From DATBFG01 sp036558645 (GTDB taxonomy: Bacteria; Acidobacteriota; Terriglobia; Terriglobales; Acidobacteriaceae): a stretch of 29,574 nt of DNA. The stretch is taken from the NCBI GenBank assembly GCA_036558645.1, contig DATBFG010000037.1, positions 1 through 29,574 of the forward strand, written 5' to 3'. Shown in pieces: positions 15,059 to 24,000 of the stretch. Position 1 is the stretch's first letter. Each line of letters opens with the position of its first letter. The position numbers were made by a program, and so were the translations under genes. The notes below the pieces were generated by a model. The model saw only the letters and a list, made by a program, of their open reading frames with translations, was not told the origin of the DNA and did no database searches.

Positions 15059-17893
15059 GTGTGGCTTAGCTGGTATCACATAAGAGACGGGCTTTGTCCG
15101 AAGGAGTCACTGATACCGGGCATGACTGCTCACTCCCAGTCCTGGAGACGCATGTCTGCGGGTGCCAAGGCGCTAATTGCCTTGGTCGTCCTGGCGGGCC
15201 TTGGTGTCTTGTCGTTTGCCGCAATTCACCCCGACAGCAGGGACATCGCGAAATTCATTTGCTATTTGCTCGTGGCCCTCTTGGCCTCGCGTCTCAAGGT
15301 TCACCTGCCCGGCGTGACCGGAACAATGTCGGTGAACTTCCTGTTCATTTTGCTTGGGATACTGGAACTGAGTTTCGCAGAGACGCTCGCCCTGGGCAGC
15401 ACGGCAATCATGGTCCAATGTTTTTATCGGGACCGCCCCAGCGCGATTCAGGTGACGTTTAACATCTGTGCCAGCGCGATCTCAATTGCCATCGCATACG
15501 GTGTCTTTCACCTTACACTGCTGCAGGCCCACGTAAAGAGCCACGCACTCTTGCTAGTTGTCGCTGCGTCCTCCTACTTCATCGCAAACACAGGTTCGAT
15601 TGCCGCAGTCATCGCTCTGACTGAGGGCAAGTCGTTGCGACGTATTTGGGTGGAATGCTATTTTTGGTCGTTTCCTTACTACCTGGTGGGAGCCGGTATC
15701 GCTGGTGGTCTGGCCTGGTTCAATCGTACCTACGATTGGGAAGCTTCGCTCCTCGTGCTGCCAGCTATCTATCTGATCTATCGTTCCTACCGTCTCTACT
15801 TGGGCAAGCTCGAGGATGAGAAGCGACACGTCGAAGAGATGGCTGACCTTCACCTGCGCACCATTGAGGCGCTCGCTCTCGCGATTGAAGCCAAGGACCA
15901 TACCACACACGATCACTTGCAGCGCGTTCGTGTATACGCCATCGAGGTCGCCAAGGAACTCGGCGTCAGTTCCTCCGAAATGGAAGCTCTTCATGCCGCC
16001 GCGCTGCTGCACGACATCGGAAAGCTGGCGGTTCCTGAGCACATCATTTCGAAACCTGGACGGCTCACGCCGGAAGAATTCGAGAAAATGAAAATCCACC
16101 CACTTGTGGGTGCGGAGATTCTCGAACGCGTTCGCTTCCCCTATCCCGTGGTCCCCATTGTGCGGGCTCACCACGAGCGATGGGACGGCTCGGGATATCC
16201 CTTCGGTCTGAAAGGCACAGAGATTCCAATTGGCGCGCGCGTTCTTTCTGCAGTCGATTATCTCGATGCCCTTGCATCCGATCGCCAATACCGCCGTGCG
16301 CTTCCCCTTGACCAAGTGATGGAGCGCCTGATCGCCGAATCCGGAAAATCCTTTGATCCGCGTGTGATCAACATTTTGAAGGTTCGCTACCTCCATCTCG
16401 AGAAGCTCGTGGAGTCTCAATTCGGCCTCGAAGGCGGTACGCGACTCTCGACTGAGATGAAAGTGGAGCGCGGTCTGGAACCCGACGCCGGTTTTGAGAG
16501 TGCCTCTGTCAAAGACTCTGCTGCGCACGAAGCCACTTTCTTATCTTCGATCGCTGCGGCGCGTCAGGAGGCTCAAACACTCTTCGAGCTCAGCCAGGAT
16601 CTGGGCGCATCGCTCAGCTTGGGTGAAACCCTCTCTGTTTTTTCCGTCAAGCTTCGCCGGCTTGTCCCGTATGACGCCATTGCGATCTACGTGAAGCGTG
16701 GTGGTGAACTGATCCCCGAGCATGTCAGCGGAGACAACTTCCGACTGTTCGCCTCCCTGCGGATTCCGCTCGGCCAGGGACTCTCTGGTTGGGTGGCACA
16801 AAATCGCAAACCCATCATCAATGGCAATCCTTCTGTCGAACCGGGATATCTCAACGATCCCAGCAAGTTCAGCACGCTGCGCTCCGCCCTGGCGGTCCCA
16901 CTCGAGGGTGTAACGGGACCTATCGGTGTACTTACGCTCTATCAAGGCGTGCGTGACGCCTTCACCTCCGATCATTTGCGCATTCTGCTGGCTATCAGCT
17001 CCAAGATGGGTTTGGCGATTGAGAATGCTCTCAAGTATGAGCAGGCCGAAAGCTCCGCGACAACCGACTACTTGACCGGATTGCCCAATGCCCGTTCGTT
17101 GTTCTTGCAGCTTGACCGAGAGCTGGCTCGCTGCAAACGTGACAATTCTGCCCTCACGGTGATGGTCTGCGACATGGACGGCTTCAAGCAGATTAACGAC
17201 CGCTTTGGTCACCTCGAGGGCAACCGCGTCCTGCGCCTTTTTGCTCAGTCTCTGAAAGATAGCTGCCGCGAATACGACTATGTCGCCCGCATGGGCGGTG
17301 ATGAGTTCGTAGTGGTCGCCCCGGGCTTGCCGCAGGATGCCTCTGTCAAGAAGTCCGAGCAACTGAGGGATTTGGCGCGGCTCGCAGGGAAGGAAGTCTG
17401 CGGTGAAGATCTCCTTTCGCTAAGCCTGGGTCAAGCCATGTATCCGGAAGATGGCACCGATGCCGAGGAGTTGCTCGCTGAGGCTGACCGCCGCATGTAC
17501 GTCGAGAAACAGCAGCAGCCGTCGCGCAAGAACCGCCGCCTCTATCCCCGCATGAAGTGCCGCGTCACCATCCAATTTCAGCCGGGTGCTGATAGCGCTC
17601 CTGTCCTCGGAAATCTTAGCGACATCAGTTTGGGCGGATGCTACGTGGAGACCAGTGCCATTCTGCCTACCGGAACATCGCTGAAGTTGACCTTCTCGAT
17701 TGATGACAACAAGCTCCAAGCTGAAGGCGTAGTTGTGCGTAGCGATCCTGGTTCTGGCGTAGCCGTGCAGTTCAACGAGATGAACCGCGAGGATCGAGAG
17801 CGCATGCACCGCATCCTCGAGTTCGTTCACAACACAACGATGTTCTACGACAAGCGTTATTTGGCCAAACTCCAGAGCAATCCATCGGTCTGA
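15059..17893 (+). CDS. membrane HD-GYP-GAF-GGDEF-PilZ cyclic-di-GMP protein
   Basis: 944 residues from GTG 15059. ATG 15122 (residue 22) is an equally possible start, although AAGGAG at 15100 is rather far from it. Hydrophobic segments at about 35-245 form a membrane sensor region. The HD-GYP domain (about 265-430) has HD at 318-319 and GYP at 379-381. A GAF domain (about 505-660) follows. The GGDEF domain (about 668-815) has GGDEF at 746-750 and an intact inhibitory site REYD (737-740). The C-terminal PilZ domain (about 824-930) has RxxxR at 827-831 and DISLGG at 855-860, both canonical. One chain thus carries synthesis, degradation and binding modules for c-di-GMP. It is divergent from the subtilase gene and 35 bases ahead of a peptide transporter operon. 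Confidence 0.94.
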   Translation: MWLSWYHIRDGLCPKESLIPGMTAHSQSWRRMSAGAKALIALVVLAGLGVLSFAAIHPDSRDIAKFICYLLVALLASRLKVHLPGVTGTMSVNFLFILLGILELSFAETLALGSTAIMVQCFYRDRPSAIQVTFNICASAISIAIAYGVFHLTLLQAHVKSHALLLVVAASSYFIANTGSIAAVIALTEGKSLRRIWVECYFWSFPYYLVGAGIAGGLAWFNRTYDWEASLLVLPAIYLIYRSYRLYLGKLEDEKRHVEEMADLHLRTIEALALAIEAKDHTTHDHLQRVRVYAIEVAKELGVSSSEMEALHAAALLHDIGKLAVPEHIISKPGRLTPEEFEKMKIHPLVGAEILERVRFPYPVVPIVRAHHERWDGSGYPFGLKGTEIPIGARVLSAVDYLDALASDRQYRRALPLDQVMERLIAESGKSFDPRVINILKVRYLHLEKLVESQFGLEGGTRLSTEMKVERGLEPDAGFESASVKDSAAHEATFLSSIAAARQEAQTLFELSQDLGASLSLGETLSVFSVKLRRLVPYDAIAIYVKRGGELIPEHVSGDNFRLFASLRIPLGQGLSGWVAQNRKPIINGNPSVEPGYLNDPSKFSTLRSALAVPLEGVTGPIGVLTLYQGVRDAFTSDHLRILLAISSKMGLAIENALKYEQAESSATTDYLTGLPNARSLFLQLDRELARCKRDNSALTVMVCDMDGFKQINDRFGHLEGNRVLRLFAQSLKDSCREYDYVARMGGDEFVVVAPGLPQDASVKKSEQLRDLARLAGKEVCGEDLLSLSLGQAMYPEDGTDAEELLAEADRRMYVEKQQQPSRKNRRLYPRMKCRVTIQFQPGADSAPVLGNLSDISLGGCYVETSAILPTGTSLKLTFSIDDNKLQAEGVVVRSDPGSGVAVQFNEMNREDRERMHRILEFVHNTTMFYDKRYLAKLQSNPSV

Positions 17894-17928
17894 TCCCGGG
17901 GCTGTAAAACGCACGCGAAGAGTAAGCA

Positions 17929-18786
17929 ATGTCGGTTCTTGCAAAATTCGTTGCGAAGGTCGTTGGCATCGTACTGATCGGTGGTTTGCTGGGAGCCACC
18001 TTGGTGCGCTTTGCACCCGGCTTCGGAGTCGATGAGGAAGAACTCGATACTCGCCTGAATAGCCAGAGTATTCAAAATCTCCGCGCACAACAAGAAAGCG
18101 TGTCAGTCGGCCGTTTCTATGCCGATTATCTCGCGCGTCTGCTCCATGGAGACTTGGGCGTTTCGCGAACCTTGCAGCAACCGGTTACACGTCTCTTGGC
18201 CGACCGGTTCCCTGAAACCTTGAAGTCCGTGGCTCTCGGACTCACACTCGGATGGAGCTTGGGTCTCAGTTTTGCCATAGCCACGGTTCTGACTCGCGCC
18301 TGGGTTGTGGACGCACTCGCCAGCTTCCTTGCCGCACTACTGCTTTGCTTGCCCGCGGCCGTGCTTGCGATTCTGTTTGTGCTCGCGCGCATACCGGCAC
18401 AATTTCTGCTCGGACTAGTTGTGTTCCCCAAAGTCTTTCGCTATTCGCGAAATCTCCTGGCCCGAAGCGCATCGCTACCGCACGTGTTGACCGCCCGCGC
18501 CAAAGGCCTGGCCACCGGTCGCATTCTGCTCTGGCACATCTTGCCAACCGCCGCTCCTCAGCTGCTGGCACTGGCGGGCGTTTCGATCAGCCTCGCTTTT
18601 ACTGCTGCGATCCCTGTGGAGGCTCTGTGTGACCTCCCCGGTATCGGACAGCTTGCCTGGAAAGCTGCCTTGGGCCGCGACATCACGCTACTGATTAATC
18701 TCACCATGATCGTCACTCTTGTGACGCTGCTCGCGAACTCCATGTCAGAGTGGGCGGGTCGAGCCTTCGGAGCGAGGGCCGCATGA
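17929..18786 (+). CDS. dipeptide/oligopeptide ABC transporter permease (DppB-like)
   Basis: 285 residues with about six membrane segments. The N-terminal helix is followed by a periplasmic loop with the DppB-type segment YLARLLHGDLGVS (residues about 66-78). The cytoplasmic EAA-type loop (ARAKGLATGRILLWHILP) contacts the ATPase. It is somewhat shorter than typical DppB proteins of roughly 306-340 residues. GAAGAG precedes the ATG. It is the first gene of a four-gene operon with overlapping ends (ATGA overlap with the next gene), 35 bases after the c-di-GMP protein gene, so read-through from that gene is possible. Confidence 0.9.
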   Translation: MSVLAKFVAKVVGIVLIGGLLGATLVRFAPGFGVDEEELDTRLNSQSIQNLRAQQESVSVGRFYADYLARLLHGDLGVSRTLQQPVTRLLADRFPETLKSVALGLTLGWSLGLSFAIATVLTRAWVVDALASFLAALLLCLPAAVLAILFVLARIPAQFLLGLVVFPKVFRYSRNLLARSASLPHVLTARAKGLATGRILLWHILPTAAPQLLALAGVSISLAFTAAIPVEALCDLPGIGQLAWKAALGRDITLLINLTMIVTLVTLLANSMSEWAGRAFGARAA

Positions 18787-19589
18787 AGTACATTCGCGCT
18801 CTCGCGATAGCAGTTTTACTAATCGTGGCGCTCTCCAGCTTGTTGGCTGACGTCCTCGCGCCATCCTCTTATGCGCGTCAATATCGCGACTTGCCGGATG
18901 CCTCACCTTCGATGCAGCACCCCCTCGGTACCGACGACCTCGGACGCGACAGGTTCTCCCGAGTCCTCCACGGGACGCGGGTCTCCCTCGTGCTCGCTCC
19001 TGTGGCCGCTCTACTGACCTGTTTGCTGGCGGGCATCGTTGGTGGCGCCGGGGGATTTTTCGGAGGCTGGATTGAGCGTTGCGTCATGGCTGCCACAGAC
19101 CTTTTGCTGTCTCTTCCATGGCTATTCTTGCTGCTCACTGTCAGGGCATTACTTCCACTGAATGTGTCGCCGCTGACATCAGTCGCCATTACGTTCGCAC
19201 TCCTTGGTTGCTTAGGATGGGCCGGTGCTGCCCGCATCATTTGCGCCGATGTCCATACCATCGCGGAATCCGATTTCATCCTCACAGCCCGCTCGTGCGG
19301 GAGCCACAGCTTCCGGCTACTCTGGCGTCACGTTCTGCCGAATCTGAAACCGATCTTGTTGGCGCAATTCTGGATCTCGATCCCTGTCTTCATTCTGACT
19401 GAGGCTAACCTTGGCATGCTTGGCTTGGGCATCAGTGAGCCCATGCCGTCCTGGGGAAGCCTCTTACGCGAACTGGGGAGCTATTCCGCCCTGTCTGCCC
19501 AGCCAGTGCAGTTCGTTCCGTTGGTTCTCTTCGTCATTGTTGTAAGTAGTTTTCATCTCGTTCTTTCCAAAGAGGAGTTGCCGGTATGA
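18783..19589 (+). CDS. dipeptide/oligopeptide ABC transporter permease (DppC-like)
   Basis: 268 residues. The start at ATG 18783 overlaps the previous stop as ATGA, indicating translational coupling. An upstream in-frame GTG at 18750 is less likely. The N-terminal helix is followed by the DppC signature HPLGTDDLGRDRFSRVLHGTR (residues about 46-66). Further membrane helices follow, then the EAA loop region ILTARSCGSHSFRLLWRHVLP. It forms the inner-membrane channel with the DppB-like protein. It ends with another ATGA overlap into the binding-protein gene. Confidence 0.92.
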   Translation: MKYIRALAIAVLLIVALSSLLADVLAPSSYARQYRDLPDASPSMQHPLGTDDLGRDRFSRVLHGTRVSLVLAPVAALLTCLLAGIVGGAGGFFGGWIERCVMAATDLLLSLPWLFLLLTVRALLPLNVSPLTSVAITFALLGCLGWAGAARIICADVHTIAESDFILTARSCGSHSFRLLWRHVLPNLKPILLAQFWISIPVFILTEANLGMLGLGISEPMPSWGSLLRELGSYSALSAQPVQFVPLVLFVIVVSSFHLVLSKEELPV

Positions 19590-21211
19590 AAAGGCGCATT
19601 CTGTCACTCGCGTTTCTATTTCTTTGTGGTCTGGCAAGCGCCTTTGCGCAGTCGGGCACCACGCTTCGCTTCTGTCTTCGTTCAGAGCCCAAGACTTTTA
19701 ACCCAGTCCTGATGGCGGACGATGCCTCGGAAACCATCCGCTACTTGACCGGTGGCGTCCTGATGCATGTCAACCGGCAAACGCAGGAACTCGAACCCGA
19801 ACTGGCAACGTCATGGAAGGTCTCCGATCAAGGCAAGACCATCACATTCACCTTGCGTGACAAGGTCCGATTCTCCGACGGTACTCCATTCGGCCCGCAG
19901 GATGTCGCTTACACCATGCAACAGTTGATGGACCCTGCGCTGCATTCTCCAACCGGCGACGCCTTCCGCTCAGCTGAGGGCAAGGTCGTAACGCGCGTAC
20001 TCGGCAAGAACCGCTTATCAATAACTTTCCCTGCGCCGATCGCCGGCCTCGACAAGCTCTTTGACCAAGTCGCAATCATGTCGTCTACCTCACCGCAAAA
20101 GGAAATGGCCGTACTCGGGCCCTACTTCGTCTCCGAGAACAAGGCAGGTTCGTACCTGATGCTAAGCCGGAATCCCAATTACTGGAAACATGACTCCAAC
20201 GGCCATGCTTTGCCCTTCATCGATTCCATTCGCCTCGATATTCAACAGAATCGAGATATCGAAATGCTGCGACTGGTTCGCGGGGAGATCGATTTCATCA
20301 ACTCGCTCGATGCCGAGTATTTCGACAAAGTCATCGCTCAGAATCCGGCCATGGCGCACGACGCCGGCGTTTCCCTCGATGCAGAATTTATGTGGTTCAA
20401 TCAGGTTCCGACGGCATCCATCCCTGCCTATAAAAAGGCTTGGTTCACATCGACCAACTTTCGCCGCGCAGTATCCGAGGCCATCAATCGCGAGGATATG
20501 GCTCGCATCGTTTTCCGTGGCCATGCCCGCCCGGCTATGGGACCCATCTCTCCGGCAAACAAGTTTTGGTTCAACTCCAAGCTTCAGCCTCATCCTTTCG
20601 ATCAGAAATCTGCTCTTCAACGCTTGTCCTCGGATGGATTCCGTTTGCAGGACGGAGTACTCCGTGACCGTGAAGGGCACGCAGTGGAGTTCTCGATTAT
20701 GACGAACTCGGGGAACAAGTACCGCGAGCGCATGGCGACGATGATGCAGCAGGATCTTTCGCAGATTGGGATCAAGCTCAACATCACGACTCTAGACTTC
20801 CCATCTCTGATTGAGCGAATGACGCGCACGTTCGACTATGAAGCGTGCTTGCTCGGCTTGGTCAACAACGATCTCGACCCCAATTCGCAAATGAATGTTT
20901 GGCTGAGTTCCGCCGAGAACCACCAATGGAACCCCAGCCAGAAGACTCCGGCGACTGCGTGGGAAGCGGAAATCGACAAGTTGATGCATGCGCAGGCGTC
21001 TAGTCTCGATCCAAAGAAACGCAAGGAATACCTGGACAAGGTTCAACAGATTGCCTGGGAACAGGAGCCCTTTATCTACCTGGTGAACAAGAACGCGCTT
21101 TCCGCCGTGTCAAGTGCCGTACAGAATGTGCATCCGGTCGTGCTTCGCCCGCAGGTTTACTGGAACATCGATCAGCTCTCGCTCAGCACGCAGGTCGCGC
21201 GAAGTCACTGA
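19586..21211 (+). CDS. ABC transporter substrate-binding protein, family 5 (DppA/OppA-like)
   Basis: 541 residues. A Sec signal peptide is followed by a likely cut at AFA|QSG (about residue 21/22). There is no lipobox Cys, so it is probably a soluble periplasmic protein. The body has family 5 hallmarks: an early PKTFNPVLMADDASETI segment, then SWKVSDQGKTITFTLRDKVRFSDGTPFGPQDVAYT. It delivers short peptides, nickel or similar ligands to the permease pair; the ligand cannot be read from sequence. It starts by ATGA overlap with the DppC-like gene, and its TGA overlaps the ATPase ATG by one base. Confidence 0.94.
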   Translation: MKRRILSLAFLFLCGLASAFAQSGTTLRFCLRSEPKTFNPVLMADDASETIRYLTGGVLMHVNRQTQELEPELATSWKVSDQGKTITFTLRDKVRFSDGTPFGPQDVAYTMQQLMDPALHSPTGDAFRSAEGKVVTRVLGKNRLSITFPAPIAGLDKLFDQVAIMSSTSPQKEMAVLGPYFVSENKAGSYLMLSRNPNYWKHDSNGHALPFIDSIRLDIQQNRDIEMLRLVRGEIDFINSLDAEYFDKVIAQNPAMAHDAGVSLDAEFMWFNQVPTASIPAYKKAWFTSTNFRRAVSEAINREDMARIVFRGHARPAMGPISPANKFWFNSKLQPHPFDQKSALQRLSSDGFRLQDGVLRDREGHAVEFSIMTNSGNKYRERMATMMQQDLSQIGIKLNITTLDFPSLIERMTRTFDYEACLLGLVNNDLDPNSQMNVWLSSAENHQWNPSQKTPATAWEAEIDKLMHAQASSLDPKKRKEYLDKVQQIAWEQEPFIYLVNKNALSAVSSAVQNVHPVVLRPQVYWNIDQLSLSTQVARSH

Positions 21212-22017
21212 TGGATCCGTTGCTCTCAATGCGGCTTTCGGTGGATTATCCGGGAAAGCCCGGAGTGTTGCGTGACCTTACCCTCCAGCTCGAAACCGGA
21301 GAAATCCTTGCGCTCGTTGGAGAGAGTGGCTGCGGTAAGAGCACCTTGGCATTGGCAATCCTAAGACTGCTCTACCTAAAGAAGGCGAAGGCGCTAGGCT
21401 CGATCCTCTTCAACGGTCGCGATCTCTTGCAACTCAAGGAGCGCGAGATGCGTTCCTTGCGCGGTCGTGAGATCGGATTGGTGCTGCAAAGTCCCATCTC
21501 TTCTCTCAATCCCGCGCTACGCATCGAGAGGCAGCTAGAGGAGGCCTGGAAAGCTCATCGCCGAACCAGTCGTGACGAATTCAACCAGTCGTTGCTTGCA
21601 ATCCTGCAAAGTGTCAGCCTGCCCGGCGATCCCGAGTTCCTGCGCCGGTATCCTTCGCAACTGAGTGTCGGTCAAGCACAACGGGTATTGATCGCGATGG
21701 CTGTCTTGCACCGTCCCCGCCTGCTGATAGCCGATGAGCCCACCAGCGCCCTCGATCTGATCACTCAGGCTGAAATTCTGCAGTTATTTGCCAGCTTAAG
21801 CCGCCAGTTTGGAATGGGCGTCCTCTTCATCTCCCACGACCTTCTTTCCGTTGCCTCGATGAGTAACCGGGTCGCCGTGATGCATCAAGGACGGATCGTA
21901 GAGTGCCGCGAAACAGCCGAGCTGTTCCGAAGTCCCTCTCACGAATACACTCGGAAACTTGTCCAGTCGTTGCCGATGTTGCCGCAATTCGGCAAACATG
22001 CCACGGCCACGGTATAG
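21211..22017 (+). CDS. dipeptide-type ABC transporter ATP-binding protein (DppD/NikD-like)
   Basis: 268 residues. Walker A GESGCGKST lies at 37-45. The Q-loop region (VLQSPISSLNPALRI) is of the peptide-transporter type. The signature is LSVGQ instead of LSGGQ, followed by the Walker B segment LLIADEPTSALD and switch His in ISHD. It is shorter than usual DppD/DppF proteins (about 320-330), because the C-terminal Cys-rich oligopeptide-transporter extension is missing. No second ATPase gene follows, although most Opp/Dpp systems have two. It therefore probably acts as a homodimer or borrows a partner from elsewhere. Confidence 0.93.
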   Translation: MDPLLSMRLSVDYPGKPGVLRDLTLQLETGEILALVGESGCGKSTLALAILRLLYLKKAKALGSILFNGRDLLQLKEREMRSLRGREIGLVLQSPISSLNPALRIERQLEEAWKAHRRTSRDEFNQSLLAILQSVSLPGDPEFLRRYPSQLSVGQAQRVLIAMAVLHRPRLLIADEPTSALDLITQAEILQLFASLSRQFGMGVLFISHDLLSVASMSNRVAVMHQGRIVECRETAELFRSPSHEYTRKLVQSLPMLPQFGKHATATV

Positions 22018-22048
22018 CCCTTAGTCCAGCTATGAGTCGATTGGGACG

Positions 22049-22486
22049 TTATTTGCGTCCTGGGTGGAATTCACCCTTGGAAGAGAACTGAGAGAAGGGC
22101 CATTCCCCTTTTTTGGCCGCAGCCTTTGCGGCCGCCGCCATAACCTTGGGTTCGCTGCCCCAATCCGGGGGGGCTGGATGAATTCCCCAAATGTTGCCTG
22201 GCTCATCCAGAGCGATGCCAACCAGCCAATGCCTAGGGCCAAGAGGCACGCAATTGGCAACTCGTCCGTTCACTGCCTGTGCACTGGGCATTTCATTCAA
22301 TCTAACGGGCAATCCGGGCTCCAAAGCCTTGGTTAGTCGCACACCACACCCATTAATGTTCACAATTACCGTGTGACAGGATTCCGAGAATGAGGGACCC
22401 TCCAGCGTCGTGACACGCACTGGAATCTGCGCGCGAATGCGCGTGCTCAGTCGCGGGCTCTCGTACGAAGTGGCTTCGTTTCCCAT
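22049..22486 (-). CDS. small PilZ-like protein
   Basis: 145 residues. A PilZ-like beta-barrel covers about 10-105. The first c-di-GMP motif is present as RLSTR (R12 and R16). The second reads NINGCG (N43, N45, G48), with Asn in place of the usual Ser. The C-terminal tail (about 115-145) is Ala/Lys-rich and probably disordered. It follows the radical SAM gene by 63 bases in the same direction, and it converges with the ABC ATPase gene. It may be the last gene of the RiPP operon or an independent c-di-GMP effector. Confidence 0.72.
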   Translation of the reverse strand: MGNEATSYESPRLSTRIRAQIPVRVTTLEGPSFSESCHTVIVNINGCGVRLTKALEPGLPVRLNEMPSAQAVNGRVANCVPLGPRHWLVGIALDEPGNIWGIHPAPPDWGSEPKVMAAAAKAAAKKGEWPFSQFSSKGEFHPGRK

Positions 22487-22549
22487 CTAACTCTGGATTC
22501 TAGTCTGAAAGGTGTTTGCTGGAATGTGATTACGGACAGCTCTGCGGAA

Positions 22550-23692
22550 CTAAAGTAACTGAGCGGCCACGCGAGGTATTTCTTGGCCGCTCGATTCAGA
22601 AGGTCGCCAGGCCTGTATTTGCACCAAGGGGCCAGTAGATTGAATCCGTTCCTTCCGTAACATATTGGCTGAGGCGATTCCTGTCCGCTGGAACGACTTT
22701 TCACAGTCCGCCGTAGAAGGACCCCGCATGCTGCCCTCCATGTACGCCAAGCCTGGACAGCGTGTACAGGTACCAACGTGACTACAGGTCGAACACACAG
22801 GCAAATCGCGTGCGTGAATCGAGCGCACCTCATTCAGCTCCGGTGAATATCTCCATATATCCATCAGCTTCTCTCGACGCACATTCCCGCTCGGCAAGGG
22901 AAACTGCACACAGGGCGTGACGTCGCCATAAGGTGATACGTAGATCGCGGTATGTCCTGCGCTGCACGGATATGCTTCCATCACATCTTCACCCACGGGG
23001 GGCGGTAGCGCGCAGAACTCCTCCACATTGCCTACCAACGCCTCTGTACGGAACACCGAATGCAACTCCGAGCCTGGGATTCGCAGGGCCACAATTGAAT
23101 CATCCCCGTCGATCTTCGGAGTGATGGTCGGATCGAGCGTGTAGCTTGCGCCCAATTCTTTCGCGAGCGCCTGTACTCCCGCATGGTCCTCAGAATTGCC
23201 GCGCATCAGGACATTTGCGACAGTGACCTTCAGGCCTTGTGATTTGATAAACCGGATTGCCTCGATGGTTCGCTTCAGCGACCCTGGTAGCTTCGTAATA
23301 CGGTCGTGGACCTCAGGCCGATGCGAATAAACGCTGATCTGCACATGCTCGACTCCTAATTCGCGCATGCGCCGGGCCTCTTCTTTGCCGATCATCACAC
23401 CGTTTGTCTTAATTCGCACATTGAACATCAATCGGCGGGCATGCCCCAGGATCTCGAAAAAGTCCCTCCTCATGAAGACTTCGCCACCGCTGAGCGTCAA
23501 AAAAAACGTTCCCGCTTCGGCAGCTTGCTCCAGTACGCCTTTGATTTCTTCCGTGGTAAGTTCGCCGTGGTCGTCGTGGTCGAGGTAACAATGAATGCAA
23601 CGTTCGTTGCAGCGATACGTCACATCGAGATGCAGTGACAGGGGCACCCCCAGCTCAAGCGCCCGCTGATTCATCTCCTGCATCAGGCTCAT
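22550..23692 (-). CDS. radical SAM/SPASM peptide-modifying enzyme
   Basis: 380 residues. The radical SAM cluster motif CxxxCxxC is at C28, C32, C35 (TYRCNERCIHC), with the SAM-binding LSGGE at 67-71. A C-terminal SPASM region has seven cysteines (C243, C261, C300, C303, C309, C312, C330), suited to two auxiliary Fe-S clusters as in PqqE and other RiPP maturases. It probably modifies the precursor encoded at 25376-25555 through radical chemistry. The type of bond formed cannot be told from sequence. The start overlaps the PqqD-like stop (ATGA at 23689-23692), indicating translational coupling with its recognition partner. Confidence 0.93.
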   Translation of the reverse strand: MSLMQEMNQRALELGVPLSLHLDVTYRCNERCIHCYLDHDDHGELTTEEIKGVLEQAAEAGTFFLTLSGGEVFMRRDFFEILGHARRLMFNVRIKTNGVMIGKEEARRMRELGVEHVQISVYSHRPEVHDRITKLPGSLKRTIEAIRFIKSQGLKVTVANVLMRGNSEDHAGVQALAKELGASYTLDPTITPKIDGDDSIVALRIPGSELHSVFRTEALVGNVEEFCALPPPVGEDVMEAYPCSAGHTAIYVSPYGDVTPCVQFPLPSGNVRREKLMDIWRYSPELNEVRSIHARDLPVCSTCSHVGTCTRCPGLAYMEGSMRGPSTADCEKSFQRTGIASANMLRKERIQSTGPLVQIQAWRPSESSGQEIPRVAAQLL

Positions 23693-24000
23693 GCCGGCTC
23701 CTGCACGCTAGGGTCTGTATTCGGGTGATCAGAAACCATCAAGATGCCGTGTTGTGACAGCTCAGCTACAAATTGCTCGGCATCACTGTGGGCAACGCTC
23801 GGCTCAACTTCGAACTCCTCGCACACCACGCGGGAAACTATTTCTGACAGCGGCGTCCGCCCATCAGCTGCTTGCCAGATAGCTGTAGCCACCTCGTTTA
23901 GCGTGAAAAACGTCGAATCGGTGGATGACATCACCATGAGCTCGCCACCCAACATGCGTGCGGCAATGGCAGTACTGCGGCTGATGTATTTCTCACTCAT
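23689..24000 (-). CDS. PqqD-like RiPP recognition element protein
   Basis: 103 residues from ATG 24000, which overlaps the stop of the HPr-kinase-like gene as ATGA; a start at 24015 would give a longer overlap. The pattern ELMVMSSTDSTFFTLNEVATAIWQAADG with a following helical part matches the PqqD winged-helix family. These proteins bind the leader of a precursor peptide and present it to the radical SAM enzyme. Its coupling to the SPASM gene and the presence of a YxxP-containing precursor fit that role. It is slightly longer than PqqD because of a polar C-terminal extension. Confidence 0.87.
   Translation of the reverse strand: MSEKYISRSTAIAARMLGGELMVMSSTDSTFFTLNEVATAIWQAADGRTPLSEIVSRVVCEEFEVEPSVAHSDAEQFVAELSQHGILMVSDHPNTDPSVQEPA

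Noticed and set aside
22044..22076. Two small hairpins (GGACG...CGTCC and GGGTG...CACCC) between the convergent ABC ATPase and PilZ genes
   Set aside because: Both have 5-bp stems without T-runs and overlap the end of the PilZ-like coding region, so a terminator call is not supported.
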